A stretch of 43,573 nucleotides of DNA from Betaproteobacteria bacterium UBA5582 (GTDB taxonomy: Bacteria; Pseudomonadota; Gammaproteobacteria; Burkholderiales; Rhodocyclaceae), in assembly GCA_002425245.1 (NCBI GenBank), contig DILW01000162.1, forward strand, positions 1-43,573. The letters are read 5' to 3'. Position 1 is the first letter of the stretch. Every line of letters starts with the position of its first letter. Below are positions 1 to 7,686 of this stretch, piece after piece. Both the position numbers and the translations under genes were made by a program. The notes under the pieces are model-generated. The model was not told the DNA's origin. It was given only the letters and a program-made list of their open reading frames with translations, and ran no database searches.

Positions 1-1
1 C

Positions 2-265
2 CTCGCTGCGTTGCTGCAGGAACTGGGGCGGCGCGGCATCAACGAGTTACACGCCGAAGCCGGCCACAAGCTGAATGGTTCGCTATTGCGCGAAGGCCTG
101 GTCGACGAATTCCTGTTTTACCTGGCGCCCTGCCTGATCGGCGACAATGCCGCCGGGCTGTTCACTTTGCCGGCGCTGACGACGCTGGCCGACAAACGTG
201 CGCTGAAGATTCTCGATCTGCGTCAGGTCGGGCCGGATATTCGCCTGATCGCCCGGCCGGTTTAG
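2..265 (+). CDS. ribD: RibD C-terminal (reductase) fragment, 3' end only
   Basis: This is the last 87 codons of a gene that begins before the window. The reading frame is open from base 2 to a TAG at 263-265. The fragment matches the end of the NADPH-dependent reductase domain of bifunctional RibD (deaminase/reductase of riboflavin synthesis): an ELHAEAG stretch, then KLNGSLLREGLVDEF and YLAPCLIGD, the usual last strands and helices of the dihydrofolate-reductase-like fold. The deaminase half cannot be seen here. A lone RibD-C-domain reductase is possible but less likely. The last 104 bp lie antisense to the 3' end of the convergent moeB-like gene. Confidence 0.8.
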   Translation, partial: LAALLQELGRRGINELHAEAGHKLNGSLLREGLVDEFLFYLAPCLIGDNAAGLFTLPALTTLADKRALKILDLRQVGPDIRLIARPV

Positions 266-1007
266 GGGTGCAGACCGCGCAGTCGGGGTCGCGGCGGAAC
301 TTCACTGTCCGCCATTCCATGTTCAGGGCGTCTAGTAACAAGAGCCGGCCGTTCAGCGATTGGCCGATGCCAGCTACGAGCTTGAGCGCCTCGGCCGCCT
401 GCATGGTGCCGACGATGCCGGTCAGCGGCGCGAACACCCCCATCACCGCGCAGCGCACTTCCTCGACGTCCTCGGCTTCCGGGAACAGGCAGTGGTAGCA
501 GGGCGCGTCGTCGCGGGCGAGATCGTAGACGCTGACCTGGCCGTCGAAGCGGATGGCGGCGCCCGAGACCAGCGGTTTTCGGTGATGGACGCAGGCGCGG
601 TTGATGGCGTGGCGGGTGGCGAAGTTGTCGGTGCAGTCGAGGACGATGTCGGCGCTGCCGACCAGCGCGTCGAGCTCGGCGCCGGCCAGCCGGCTTTGCC
701 GCGGTACCACTTCGACCGCGGGATTCAGCGCCGCCAGCGCCTGGCGGCCGGATTCGGCCTTGGCCATGCCGACGCGTGCTTCGGTATGGAGTATCTGCCG
801 CTGCAGGTTGGTCAGGTCGACGACGTCGTCGTCCACCAGGGTGATCCGGCCAATGCCGGCCGAGGCGAGGTAGAGCGCCGCCGGCGAGCCAAGGCCACCG
901 GCGCCGACGATCAGCGCGTGGCTGTCGAGAATGCGCTGCTGGCCTTCGATGCCGAGCGCGTCCAGGAGAATGTGCCGGCTGTAGCGGAGCAGTTGCTCGT
1001 CGGTCAC
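162..1007 (-). CDS. moeB: MoeB/ThiF/HesA-family sulfur-carrier adenylyltransferase
   Basis: An E1-like enzyme that adenylates the C-terminal Gly-Gly of a sulfur-carrier protein (MoaD or ThiS) for molybdopterin or thiamine synthesis. Visible are the early family motif QLLRYSRHILL, the nucleotide loop VGAGGLGSPAA, the acidic VDDDVVDLTNLQRQ segment, DCTDNFATR, and two Cys pairs (CYHC and CAVC) for structural zinc. I prefer the GTG at 1007, because it overlaps the upstream stop in a 4-base GTGA. A GTG at 1022 would add five residues. MoeB and ThiF cannot be separated by sequence alone. The position downstream of ctpA is usual for betaproteobacterial moeB. The protein runs about 35 residues beyond the last Cys pair, antisense to ribD, which is longer than normal. 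Confidence 0.85.
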   Translation of the reverse strand: MTDEQLLRYSRHILLDALGIEGQQRILDSHALIVGAGGLGSPAALYLASAGIGRITLVDDDVVDLTNLQRQILHTEARVGMAKAESGRQALAALNPAVEVVPRQSRLAGAELDALVGSADIVLDCTDNFATRHAINRACVHHRKPLVSGAAIRFDGQVSVYDLARDDAPCYHCLFPEAEDVEEVRCAVMGVFAPLTGIVGTMQAAEALKLVAGIGQSLNGRLLLLDALNMEWRTVKFRRDPDCAVCTPKPAGRSGEYPARPDADRESSAHVCRPASSAPAK

Positions 1008-1408
1008 TTGTACTCGCGCCACTCCGGAGGCGTGTCGTCGTGGTCGCCGTGCGGCCGGTGTTCCCAGGCCTTGACGTAGGCTTCCTCGGGCGAAGGCTTG
1101 AGGCGCTTTTCGGGGACCACCATGTTGTGAAGTTGGGTTTCCTCGACGTAGTGAATGAGCGCGCGGGTCAGCTTGCTCATCAGCGTGTTGTCGAGGTGGT
1201 AGCCCTTGTCCTCCAGGTGTCCCTCAAGCTCGGCCAGGGTGTGCTGGGTCAGTTCGTACTCGACGCCGAGCGCGCGCTTCTCGAACTTCGGCTCGACGTC
1301 GACGGCCTCCATGTTCTTCAGGTCGTCTGCCGCTTCCGGCACCTGGCCGGGAGGGAACTTGGAGAACAGGATTTCCCGTTTTTTCCTGAGGTCTGCGTTG
1401 TGGCCCAT
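1004..1408 (-). CDS. conserved hypothetical protein in the ctpA-moeB operon
   Basis: A soluble protein of about 134 residues that I do not recognise. It has no signal peptide or membrane segment, is highly charged and is rich in His, Glu and Lys. The middle looks helical (VEYELTQHTLAELEGHLEDK, then LMSKLTRALIHYVEETQ) and the tail is acidic and His-rich (HRPHGDHDD). Two ATGs are adjacent, at 1411 and 1408. A strong purine-rich site (AGGGAGGG) ends right before 1411, so spacing favours the second ATG. The gene lies 28 bp after ctpA, and its TGA overlaps the GTG of moeB, so it is clearly part of the envC-ctpA-moeB operon. No function can be assigned. Confidence 0.8.
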   Translation of the reverse strand: MGHNADLRKKREILFSKFPPGQVPEAADDLKNMEAVDVEPKFEKRALGVEYELTQHTLAELEGHLEDKGYHLDNTLMSKLTRALIHYVEETQLHNMVVPEKRLKPSPEEAYVKAWEHRPHGDHDDTPPEWREYK

Positions 1409-1436
1409 CATCCCTCCCTGCTCAGATGTCTGATGG

Positions 1437-2819
1437 CTATTTTCCCTGCATGATCTGCAGGCCCTTGAGAATGTTCAGCGCCTGCTGGAACTGGTAGTCG
1501 CTCTTGCTGGCATATTCCAGGCGGCTGGGAGCCTCCTCGGCTTCTTCCTTGTCGCCCTTGTTGGCCGGCTTGGCAGCCGGCTTGCCTTTGCCGTCGTCCT
1601 TGGGGGCGTCTGCCTTGTCCTCGAGATGGCGTTCCAGGTCGGCTTCGCGGATGCGGGCGGCGCTGCTGCCGTTGGCACTTTCCTCGACGACGATGTCGGG
1701 GGTGATGCCCTTGGCCTGGATGGAGCGGCCGGACGGAGTGTAGTAGCGGGCCGTGGTCAGCTTGATCGCAGTGTTGCCCGGTAGCGGCAGTACCGACTGG
1801 ACCGAGCCCTTGCCGAAGGTCTGGGTGCCGAGGATGGGGGCGCGCTTGTGATCCTGCAAGGCGCCGGCAACGATTTCCGAGGCTGAGGCCGAGCCACCGT
1901 TGACCAGGACCACCATCGGTACCTTCTTTACGCCAACCGGCAGATTGCGCAGCGGGTCATCGGTCGTCCCGCGCAGGTAGTCACGCGGGCGGGCCAGGTA
2001 ATCCTGCTGGGCGTCGGGCGTGCGGCCATTGGTCGAGACCACTTTGGTATCCGGCGGCAGGAAGGCGGCGGAAACGCCGATGGCGCCGTGGAGAAGGCCA
2101 CCCGGGTCGTTGCGCAGGTCGAGGATCAGTCCCTTGAGCTCGCCTTCTTTGTAGACATTGCCGAGGTGCTTGGCCAGATCGGGAACCGTGGCTTCCTGGA
2201 ACTGGGTGATGCGGACCCAGGCGTAACCGGGTTCGACGATCTTCGACTTGACGCTCTGCACCTTGATCACTTCGCGGACCAGGGTGATTTCCAGCGGCTT
2301 GCTCTCGCCCTTGCGCAGGATGCTGAGCTTGAGCGAGGTCTTGGGCTTGCCGCGCATTTTCTTGACGGCGTCGGACAGGCTCATACCCTTGACCGGCGTT
2401 TCGTCGAGTTTGAAGATCAGGTCGCCGGCCTTGACCCCGGCGCGATAGGCGGGGGTGTCCTCGATCGGCGAAACGACCTTGACCAGACCGTCTTCCATAC
2501 CGACCTCGATGCCGAGGCCACCGAATTCGCCCTGGGTGCCGACCTGCAGGTCCTTGAACGAATCGGCGTCGAGGTAGGCCGAGTGCGGGTCGAGATTGGA
2601 AAGCAGGCCGGAGATCGCGTTGGCGATCATCTTCTTGTCCTCGACCGGCTCGACATAGCCCTGCTTGATCGCGCTGTAGACCTCGGCGAAGGTGCGCAGG
2701 TCTTCAATCGGCAGCCCGGTGCGCGGCTCCTTGTCGGCGAAGGCCGGCAGCTGCAGGGTGATCAGGGCGCCGGCGATGAAGCCGCCAACGGTAAGACTGA
2801 GTGTTTTGAGTTTGCTCAT
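1437..2819 (-). CDS. ctpA: S41 family C-terminal processing peptidase (CtpA/Prc type)
   Basis: A 460-residue periplasmic serine protease that cleaves nonpolar C-termini. It has an N-terminal signal or anchor (about residues 8-28), a PDZ domain (about 95-170, with the GLGIEVG start) and the S41 core. The catalytic residues follow the CtpB spacing: Ser312 in GGSASASE, Lys337 and Gln341 in TFGKGSVQ. A Lys/Glu/Ala-rich low-complexity linker (about 395-435) precedes the C-terminal helix. The ATG overlaps the envC stop by four bases (ATGA), so the two are translationally coupled. EnvC controls amidases and CtpA processes or degrades wall enzymes, so the pair suggests a role in cell-wall turnover at division. 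Confidence 0.93.
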   Translation of the reverse strand: MSKLKTLSLTVGGFIAGALITLQLPAFADKEPRTGLPIEDLRTFAEVYSAIKQGYVEPVEDKKMIANAISGLLSNLDPHSAYLDADSFKDLQVGTQGEFGGLGIEVGMEDGLVKVVSPIEDTPAYRAGVKAGDLIFKLDETPVKGMSLSDAVKKMRGKPKTSLKLSILRKGESKPLEITLVREVIKVQSVKSKIVEPGYAWVRITQFQEATVPDLAKHLGNVYKEGELKGLILDLRNDPGGLLHGAIGVSAAFLPPDTKVVSTNGRTPDAQQDYLARPRDYLRGTTDDPLRNLPVGVKKVPMVVLVNGGSASASEIVAGALQDHKRAPILGTQTFGKGSVQSVLPLPGNTAIKLTTARYYTPSGRSIQAKGITPDIVVEESANGSSAARIREADLERHLEDKADAPKDDGKGKPAAKPANKGDKEEAEEAPSRLEYASKSDYQFQQALNILKGLQIMQGK

Positions 2820-4174
2820 TTAAGCGTGGCCCATGACATGGGGTCGATCGGTTGCCCTTTGTGGCGGATTTCGAAGTATAAACCCGATTCCGCGTTGCCT
2901 CCCGTGTTGCCTACGGTGGCGATGGTTTCACCGCCGTTGACGGCCTGTCCGACTTGCTTGAGCAGGGAGTCGTTGTTGCCGTAGATCGACAGGTAAGCAT
3001 CGCCATGGTCGATGATCAGCAGATTGCCGAAGCCGCGCATCCATTCCGAAAAGACCACGCGGCCGCGGGCAATGGCCTTGACCTGGCTGCCGCTGTCGCT
3101 GCGGATGAACAGCCCGCGCCACTGCCCGCCGCCATCGCGGGGGCGGCCGAAACGGCCGCTTACCGTGCCGCGGACCGGTAGCCGCAACTGGCCGCGCAAG
3201 CGGGCAAAGCTGCCGTCGCTGGCGACCGGCTCGTAGCGGTTTTCGGCGCTACTGGCCTGTGCCGGCGGGGGGGGCTCTTCCTTGTCCTTTTTTGCGCTGG
3301 CAGGTTGTTGCTGGCGACGGGCCGCTTCGGCGGCGGCCTGGCGCCGCCTTTTCTCTTCAGCTGCCCGGGCCGCCGCCTGCTGGGCCAGAATCCGGGACAG
3401 GCGCTCGACCAACTGACTCATGCGCTTCTCGTCGCGCTGCAGGGAGCCGATTTCCCGCCGCTGGGCGCGCACCTTGTCGGAAATCTCGGCGTGCAGTTTC
3501 TTGTGTTCCTGGCGCTGTTTTTCCAGTTCGGCGTGGTTCTGTTTCTGTTCGCTCTCGACCGCCAGCAAGGCTTCGGTGCGCTCCCGTGTGCTCGCTGCCA
3601 AGCTGGCCTTCTGGCGAATGGTGCCGCGAATGTCGTCCATCATCTCGGCGCGGGCGGCGGCAATCGCAGACAGGTAATGCAGGTCGCGAGCGAGCTGGTT
3701 GGGGTCGTCGCCGTTGAGTAGCATCTGCAGCGAGTCGGGGTTGCCGCGCAGGTATTGCCGGTGCAACAGCTTCTCCAGGCGGGCCTGCTGCTGGCCCAGG
3801 GTGCCGGCCAGTTCGGCTGACTGGATTTCGAGTGAGCGCAGTTGTTCCTGCAGGTCCGAACGTTGTTCGCCCAGTTCGTGGAGCTTGCGCTGCAGGCGGG
3901 AAATCTGCCGTTCGGATTCGCGCAGCCGGTCGGCGGCATCGGCCCGGCTGTCCTCGCTCGAAGACAGTTCCTTGCGCAGCGATTCGATGCGGTTACGCAA
4001 CTCGTCCAGGTCGGCGCGTTTCTCGGCAACTTCCGGCGCGCTGGCGCGGCGTTGGGCATGGGCATCGGAAGGCGCGCCGGCCAGTATCAGCAGTGCTGGA
4101 ATCATGCCGAACAGCGGCAGTCGGCGCAGGAAGCGGGCGGCATCGGCGACGATGCCGTCGGAAAGGTGGTGCAT
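2816..4174 (-). CDS. envC: murein hydrolase activator EnvC (degenerate LytM/M23)
   Basis: A periplasmic activator of division amidases (AmiA/AmiB). Order: signal peptide (hydrophobic run ending near DAHAQ), a long coiled coil over roughly the next 230 residues, a Pro/Ala/Lys-rich linker, then a C-terminal LytM domain. The LytM domain lacks the zinc ligands of active M23 enzymes: the first His is replaced in the GQWRGLFIRS segment, and the HxH motif reads GLYFEIRH. This matches EnvC, which activates amidases instead of cutting murein. The start is uncertain: I give the ATG at 4174. A TTG at 4210 would add 12 residues, and neither has a clear ribosome site. A C8 run encodes PPPP in the linker. 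Confidence 0.9.
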   Translation of the reverse strand: MHHLSDGIVADAARFLRRLPLFGMIPALLILAGAPSDAHAQRRASAPEVAEKRADLDELRNRIESLRKELSSSEDSRADAADRLRESERQISRLQRKLHELGEQRSDLQEQLRSLEIQSAELAGTLGQQQARLEKLLHRQYLRGNPDSLQMLLNGDDPNQLARDLHYLSAIAAARAEMMDDIRGTIRQKASLAASTRERTEALLAVESEQKQNHAELEKQRQEHKKLHAEISDKVRAQRREIGSLQRDEKRMSQLVERLSRILAQQAAARAAEEKRRRQAAAEAARRQQQPASAKKDKEEPPPPAQASSAENRYEPVASDGSFARLRGQLRLPVRGTVSGRFGRPRDGGGQWRGLFIRSDSGSQVKAIARGRVVFSEWMRGFGNLLIIDHGDAYLSIYGNNDSLLKQVGQAVNGGETIATVGNTGGNAESGLYFEIRHKGQPIDPMSWATLK

Positions 4175-4195
4175 CAGGGGAAATTCGGGAATCGG

Positions 4196-4225
4196 TTCGG
4201 AGAAAAGCAAGGCTTATTCTATAAT
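4196..4225 (+). promoter_or_regulatory. sigma70-like promoter of the ArsR-rhodanese-grxC operon
   Basis: A perfect -10 TATAAT (4220-4225) lies 18 bp after a 4/6 -35 match TTCGGA (4196-4201), 30 bp before the ArsR start. The AT-rich -10 is a likely site of repressor action, as in self-regulated ArsR genes. I cannot see a clean dyad. Confidence 0.5.
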
Positions 4226-4254
4226 CAACCGCTCAACCATTCAGGGGTTTTATC

Positions 4255-4572
4255 TTGGACGCTCTTCCGTTCAGTCTGATCGACAAGCAGGAACATATCG
4301 AAACGGCCGCTCGTGCCTTGAAGGCGATCGCTCATCCGCTGCGCCTGAAGATACTCTGTGTCGTCGGCGACCAGGAAGCCTGTGTTCAGGACATCGTCGA
4401 GCTGGTTGGTACCTCGCAGAGCAACATCTCCCAGCATCTCGCCATCCTGCGCGAGAAGGGGGTGCTGCTCACACGCAAGGATGCCAACCGGGTTTTCTAT
4501 CGGGTGGGCGACCAGCGCACCCTGCAGCTTGTCGGCATGATGCGCGAAGTTTTTTGTGGTGTGGAGAATTAA
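4255..4572 (+). CDS. ArsR-family repressor with a BigR/SqrR-like cysteine pair
   Basis: A winged-helix regulator of 105 residues starting at TTG. The recognition helix is SQSNISQHLAILREKG (about 54-69), followed by the wing RVFYRV. There is no CVC metal site. Cys35 (in RLKILC) and Cys101 (in REVFC) are 66 residues apart. As I recall the BigR sequence of Xylella, its redox pair Cys42/Cys108 has the same spacing, helix positions and flanking residues. BigR and SqrR sense sulfane sulfur by linking these cysteines. A third Cys, 43, is nearby. The next genes encode a rhodanese and a glutaredoxin, which fits persulfide control. The sensing role is inference from spacing and context; membership of ArsR is certain. 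Confidence 0.88.
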   Translation: MDALPFSLIDKQEHIETAARALKAIAHPLRLKILCVVGDQEACVQDIVELVGTSQSNISQHLAILREKGVLLTRKDANRVFYRVGDQRTLQLVGMMREVFCGVEN

Positions 4573-4575
4573 GTA

Positions 4576-5001
4576 ATGCCGATGGAGTTCATTAATCAGA
4601 ATATCCTGCTGATCGGAATCGTCGTGGTCAGCGGCCTGGGGCTGTTGTGGCCACTGTTTTTCCGGCCGGTGGGCAAGGCGGTCAATCCGGGCGAAGCGAC
4701 CCTGCTCATCAACCGTGAGGACGCCCGTGTCCTCGATGTCCGCGAGACTGCCGAATTTGCCGGCGGCCATATCCCTGATGCGATCAATATCCCGGTGGCC
4801 AAGTTGGGCGAGCGCATGCACGAACTCGAAAAGTTCAAGGGCAAGCCGCTGATCGTCTGCTGCGCTTCCGGGATGCGCTCGAACAAGGCTTGTCGCGACC
4901 TGCAGCAACAGGGGTTTGCCCTGCTTTACAACCTCGCCGGCGGGGTTGATGCCTGGAATGCCGCCAGCTATCCGCTACACAAGGGGAGCAAGAAGAAATG
5001 A
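4576..5001 (+). CDS. membrane-anchored rhodanese-domain sulfurtransferase
   Basis: A 141-residue protein with one N-terminal membrane segment (about 10-28) and a single rhodanese domain facing, probably, the cytoplasm. Typical motifs are VLDVRETAEFAGGHIPDAIN and the active loop CCASGMRS, with Cys96 as the likely persulfide-carrying residue and Arg101 closing the loop. It resembles the membrane rhodaneses of the YgaP/YibN group. A GGAG lies 9 bp upstream of the ATG. It sits 3 bp after the ArsR gene and overlaps grxC by four bases. The order regulator-rhodanese-glutaredoxin suggests handling of sulfane sulfur and release of it as thiol or sulfide. The substrate cannot be told from sequence. Confidence 0.88.
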   Translation: MPMEFINQNILLIGIVVVSGLGLLWPLFFRPVGKAVNPGEATLLINREDARVLDVRETAEFAGGHIPDAINIPVAKLGERMHELEKFKGKPLIVCCASGMRSNKACRDLQQQGFALLYNLAGGVDAWNAASYPLHKGSKKK

Positions 5002-5264
5002 CGCGGCCGGTGCTGATGTACACCACCGCCATTTGCCCCTATTGCGTGCGTGCCAAGAAGTTGCTGGCTGCCCGCGGGGTGACCGAAATCGAGGAGGTTC
5101 GTGTCGATCTCGATCCGGTGCGCCGCGATGAAATGATGGAGAAGACCGGGCGGCGTACGGTGCCGCAGATTTTCATCGGCGATACCCACGTCGGCGGTTG
5201 CGACGATCTGCATGCGCTCGACGCGGCCGGCGGCTTGCTGCCTTTGCTGGCCGGCGAAGCCTGA
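4998..5264 (+). CDS. grxC: glutaredoxin 3
   Basis: An 88-residue dithiol glutaredoxin. The active site CPYC lies at residues 13-16 after the first strand, followed by the cis-Pro segment TVPQIFIG and the glutathione-binding GGCDDLHALD. Length and motifs are those of GrxC, a GSH-dependent disulfide reductant in the cytoplasm. The ATG overlaps the TGA of the rhodanese gene (ATGA), so the two proteins are made together. Grx can reduce the persulfide left on a rhodanese cysteine, which supports a joint role. Confidence 0.94.
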   Translation: MTRPVLMYTTAICPYCVRAKKLLAARGVTEIEEVRVDLDPVRRDEMMEKTGRRTVPQIFIGDTHVGGCDDLHALDAAGGLLPLLAGEA

Positions 5265-5291
5265 CCAGTAACCTTTACCAGAAAGAGAAAG

Positions 5292-5741
5292 ATGGAACAG
5301 AACAACGAACAGCCGGTTTTCGGTATCGAGAAGCTTTACGTCAAGGATTTGTCGATCGAGGTCCCCAATGCGCCGGACGTCTTCCTTGAGCAGGAAGCGC
5401 CGCAGGTCACCATCCAGCTCAATACCTCGGGCCGCGGTGTCGGCGAAGGCGTTTTCGAAGTCGTGCTGACGGTTACCGTGACCGCCACCATCGGCGAAAA
5501 GACGGTGTTTCTCGTTGAGGTCGGGCAGGCTGCCGTGTTCCGCATCCTCAACGTGCCGGACGAGCAACTTGATCCGCTGATCGCCATCGCCTGCCCGAAC
5601 GTCCTCTTCCCGTACGCCCGCGAAACCATCTCCGATGCCGTCACCCGTGCCGGCTTCCAGCCCATCGTGCTGCAGCCGGTGAACTTCGAGGCGATGTACA
5701 TGGAACGGCTGCAGCAGGCTGCCGAAGCCACGGTCCAGTAA
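5292..5741 (+). CDS. secB: protein-export chaperone SecB
   Basis: A tetrameric cytosolic chaperone of 149 residues that keeps preproteins unfolded and hands them to SecA. The start FGIEKLYVKDLSIEVPNAP, the strand pattern with LTVTVTATIGEKTVFLVEV, and CPNVLFPYARETISDAVTRAGF are diagnostic. The C-terminal helix ends in a short Gln/Ala-rich tail. It follows grxC by 27 bp, an order (grxC-secB-gpsA) widely conserved in proteobacteria. The purine-rich GAAAGAGAAAG before the ATG serves as ribosome site. Confidence 0.96.
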   Translation: MEQNNEQPVFGIEKLYVKDLSIEVPNAPDVFLEQEAPQVTIQLNTSGRGVGEGVFEVVLTVTVTATIGEKTVFLVEVGQAAVFRILNVPDEQLDPLIAIACPNVLFPYARETISDAVTRAGFQPIVLQPVNFEAMYMERLQQAAEATVQ

Positions 5742-5745
5742 GCCG

Positions 5746-6186
5746 ATGATGCGCCGCCTGCTGGTCGCCCTGTGTTCGCTGCTGGTCGTCGCGCCCGCGC
5801 TGGCCAGCGACTACCGTTCGGTGGCCGTGCCGGCGGCGATTCTCTACGATGCCCCGTCGCAGAAGGCGAAGAAGCTCTACCTGATGCGCGCGCAGACCCC
5901 GGTCGAGGTTGTGGTCCGGCTTGAAGGCTGGGTCAAGGTGCGCGACGCCGAAGGAACGCTGGCCTGGCTGGAGGCGGCGCAACTTGCCGAAAAGCGGACG
6001 CTGATCGTGCTCGCCGAACGCGCTGAACTGCGCCAGGCGGATCGCGACGACGCGCCGGTGATCGCCCGCATGGAAAAGTGGCTGGTGGTCGACTACCTGG
6101 CGCCGGCCGCACCCGGCTGGATCCAGGTGCGTCACCGCGATGGCCTGACCGGATTCGTCCGCAGCACGCAGGTCTGGGGCGCATGA
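5746..6186 (+). CDS. secreted bacterial SH3-domain protein
   Basis: A protein of 146 residues with a signal peptide (RRLLVALCSLLVVAPALA, cut near residue 20). Two successive SH3-like repeats follow: one around VAVPAAILYDAPSQKAKKLY to GWVKVRDAEGTLAWLEA, the other around LIVLAERAELRQ to GWIQVRHRDGLTGFVRSTQV. Domains of this kind bind peptidoglycan or act as protein modules in the periplasm. The gene lies 4 bp after secB and its TGA overlaps the gpsA start. The place between secB and gpsA is known in betaproteobacteria, but the function is not. Confidence 0.85.
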   Translation: MMRRLLVALCSLLVVAPALASDYRSVAVPAAILYDAPSQKAKKLYLMRAQTPVEVVVRLEGWVKVRDAEGTLAWLEAAQLAEKRTLIVLAERAELRQADRDDAPVIARMEKWLVVDYLAPAAPGWIQVRHRDGLTGFVRSTQVWGA

Positions 6187-7172
6187 GGCTGACCCTGCTT
6201 GGCGCGGGGGCCTGGGGTAGCGCGCTGGCCATCGCTTTCGCCGAATCCCATGCGGTGACCCTGTGGTCGCGCGAGCCCGAGGTGGCCGAGGAAATCGAGT
6301 CCAGCCGCGAAAACCGTCGTTTCCTCCCGGGCTATCGTTTGCCGGAACGGCTCACGGTCACTACCGATTTTGCTGCCGCAGTCAGTTCCGCCGAGCTGAT
6401 CATCGTGGCCACCCCGATTGCCGGGCTGCGGCCGACGCTGGAGCGTCTGCGCGAACTTTCCTGCCGCACGCCGCTGCTATGGGTGTGCAAGGGTTTTGAG
6501 GCGGACAGCGGCAAGCTGCCACACCAGGTGGTAGCCGAGGTGCTCGGTCGCGACGCCGTCTGTGGCGCGCTGTCAGGCCCGAGTTTCGCCGAAGAGGTGG
6601 CCGCCGGTCAGCCGACCGCGGTGACCCTGGCAGCCAATGACCCGCAGTTTGCCCGGACGATGGCCCGGGCGCTGCACACCAGGTATCTGCGTATTTATGC
6701 CAACGACGATCTGGTCGGCGTCGAGGTCGGCGGTGCCGTCAAGAATGTGCTGGCGATTGCCACCGGCGTTTGCGACGGCCTGGGTCTTGGGCTCAATTCG
6801 CGGGCCGCGCTGATCACCCGCGGTCTGGCCGAGATTGCCCGCCTCGGCGTGGCTCTCGGCGGCCAACGGGAAACCTTCATGGGTCTTGCCGGCATGGGCG
6901 ACCTGATCCTCACGTGTACCGGCGATCTTTCGCGCAACCGCCGGGTCGGTCTGGGGCTGGCCAAGGGGCAGACGCTGGACGAAGTCCTCGGCGCCCTCGG
7001 TCATGTCGCCGAAGGCGTCTATACCGCGCGGGAAACCGATCGCCTGGCCCGCCAGCTCGGCATCGACATGCCGATCTCCGCCGCCGTGGCCGCCGTCCTC
7101 GACGGGCGGCTGAGCGCAGCGGCGGCGGTGGATCAGCTGATGGCCCGCGATCCCAAGGAAGAACTGGCCTGA
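6183..7172 (+). CDS. gpsA: NAD(P)H-dependent glycerol-3-phosphate dehydrogenase
   Basis: Makes sn-glycerol 3-phosphate from dihydroxyacetone phosphate for phospholipid synthesis in the cytoplasm. The protein is 329 residues. The dinucleotide fold starts at once (LTLLGAGAWGSALAIAFA). The substrate domain shows GPSFAEEVAAGQPTA, the catalytic Lys in VGGAVKNVLAIATG, and FMGLAGMGDLILTCTGDLSRN. I chose the ATG at 6183 because it overlaps the preceding stop (ATGA) and puts the GxGxxG loop in its normal place. Longer in-frame starts lie inside the SH3 gene. Confidence 0.96.
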   Translation: MRLTLLGAGAWGSALAIAFAESHAVTLWSREPEVAEEIESSRENRRFLPGYRLPERLTVTTDFAAAVSSAELIIVATPIAGLRPTLERLRELSCRTPLLWVCKGFEADSGKLPHQVVAEVLGRDAVCGALSGPSFAEEVAAGQPTAVTLAANDPQFARTMARALHTRYLRIYANDDLVGVEVGGAVKNVLAIATGVCDGLGLGLNSRAALITRGLAEIARLGVALGGQRETFMGLAGMGDLILTCTGDLSRNRRVGLGLAKGQTLDEVLGALGHVAEGVYTARETDRLARQLGIDMPISAAVAAVLDGRLSAAAAVDQLMARDPKEELA

Positions 7173-7179
7173 CGCCGGC

Positions 7180-7644
7180 CTAGACGGCGTCGACGAAACC
7201 GGTCTGGCGCCAGGCTTCGAAGATGGTCACCGCGGCCGCGTTCGACAGGTTGAGGCTGCGCTGGCCGGCGCGCATGGGCAGGCGCAGGCGGCGGTCAGCG
7301 GCAAAGCTGTCGCGGATGTCGGCCGGCAGGCCGGCGGTTTCCTGACCAAATACGAAGACATCGTCGGGTTGCAGGGCAACCGAGTACAGGTTGCGGCTGC
7401 CGCGTGTGGTCATCGCGAACATCCGCCGCGGCGCCAGCGCTGTCAGGCAGGCCTGCCAGTCGGGGTGACGCACCAGCCGGGCGTACTCGTGATAGTCGAG
7501 CCCGGCGCGGCGCAGGTGCTTGTCGCTGAGGTCGAAGCCGAGCGGTTCGACGAGATGCAGTTCGGCGCCGGTATTGGCGCACATGCGGATGATGTTGCCG
7601 GTATTGGGCGGGATTTCGGGCTGGTAAAGGACGACGGCAAACAC
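7180..7644 (-). CDS. trmL: tRNA (cytidine(34)-2'-O)-methyltransferase TrmL
   Basis: A SPOUT-class methyltransferase of 154 residues that methylates the wobble ribose of tRNA-Leu. Visible are the start VVLYQPEIPPNTGNIIRMCA, GAELHLVEPLGF, and the knot that binds S-adenosylmethionine: FVFGQETAGLP and LRLPMRAGQRSLNLSNAAA. The length is typical for TrmL (YibK), which is short and lacks the extra RNA-binding domain of TrmH. It is convergent with gpsA (7 bp apart) and follows comF on the same strand. Confidence 0.94.
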   Translation of the reverse strand: MFAVVLYQPEIPPNTGNIIRMCANTGAELHLVEPLGFDLSDKHLRRAGLDYHEYARLVRHPDWQACLTALAPRRMFAMTTRGSRNLYSVALQPDDVFVFGQETAGLPADIRDSFAADRRLRLPMRAGQRSLNLSNAAAVTIFEAWRQTGFVDAV

Positions 7645-7686
7645 GGCGGGGCTGGCAGGGAATAAACCGCCGATTAAAGCATGGAA

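Noticed and set aside
3267..3274. G8 run in envC considered as a phase-variation tract
   Set aside because: It encodes PPPP in a low-complexity linker, is a single short run, and is weaker evidence than the G10/G9 runs at 35291 and 35698.
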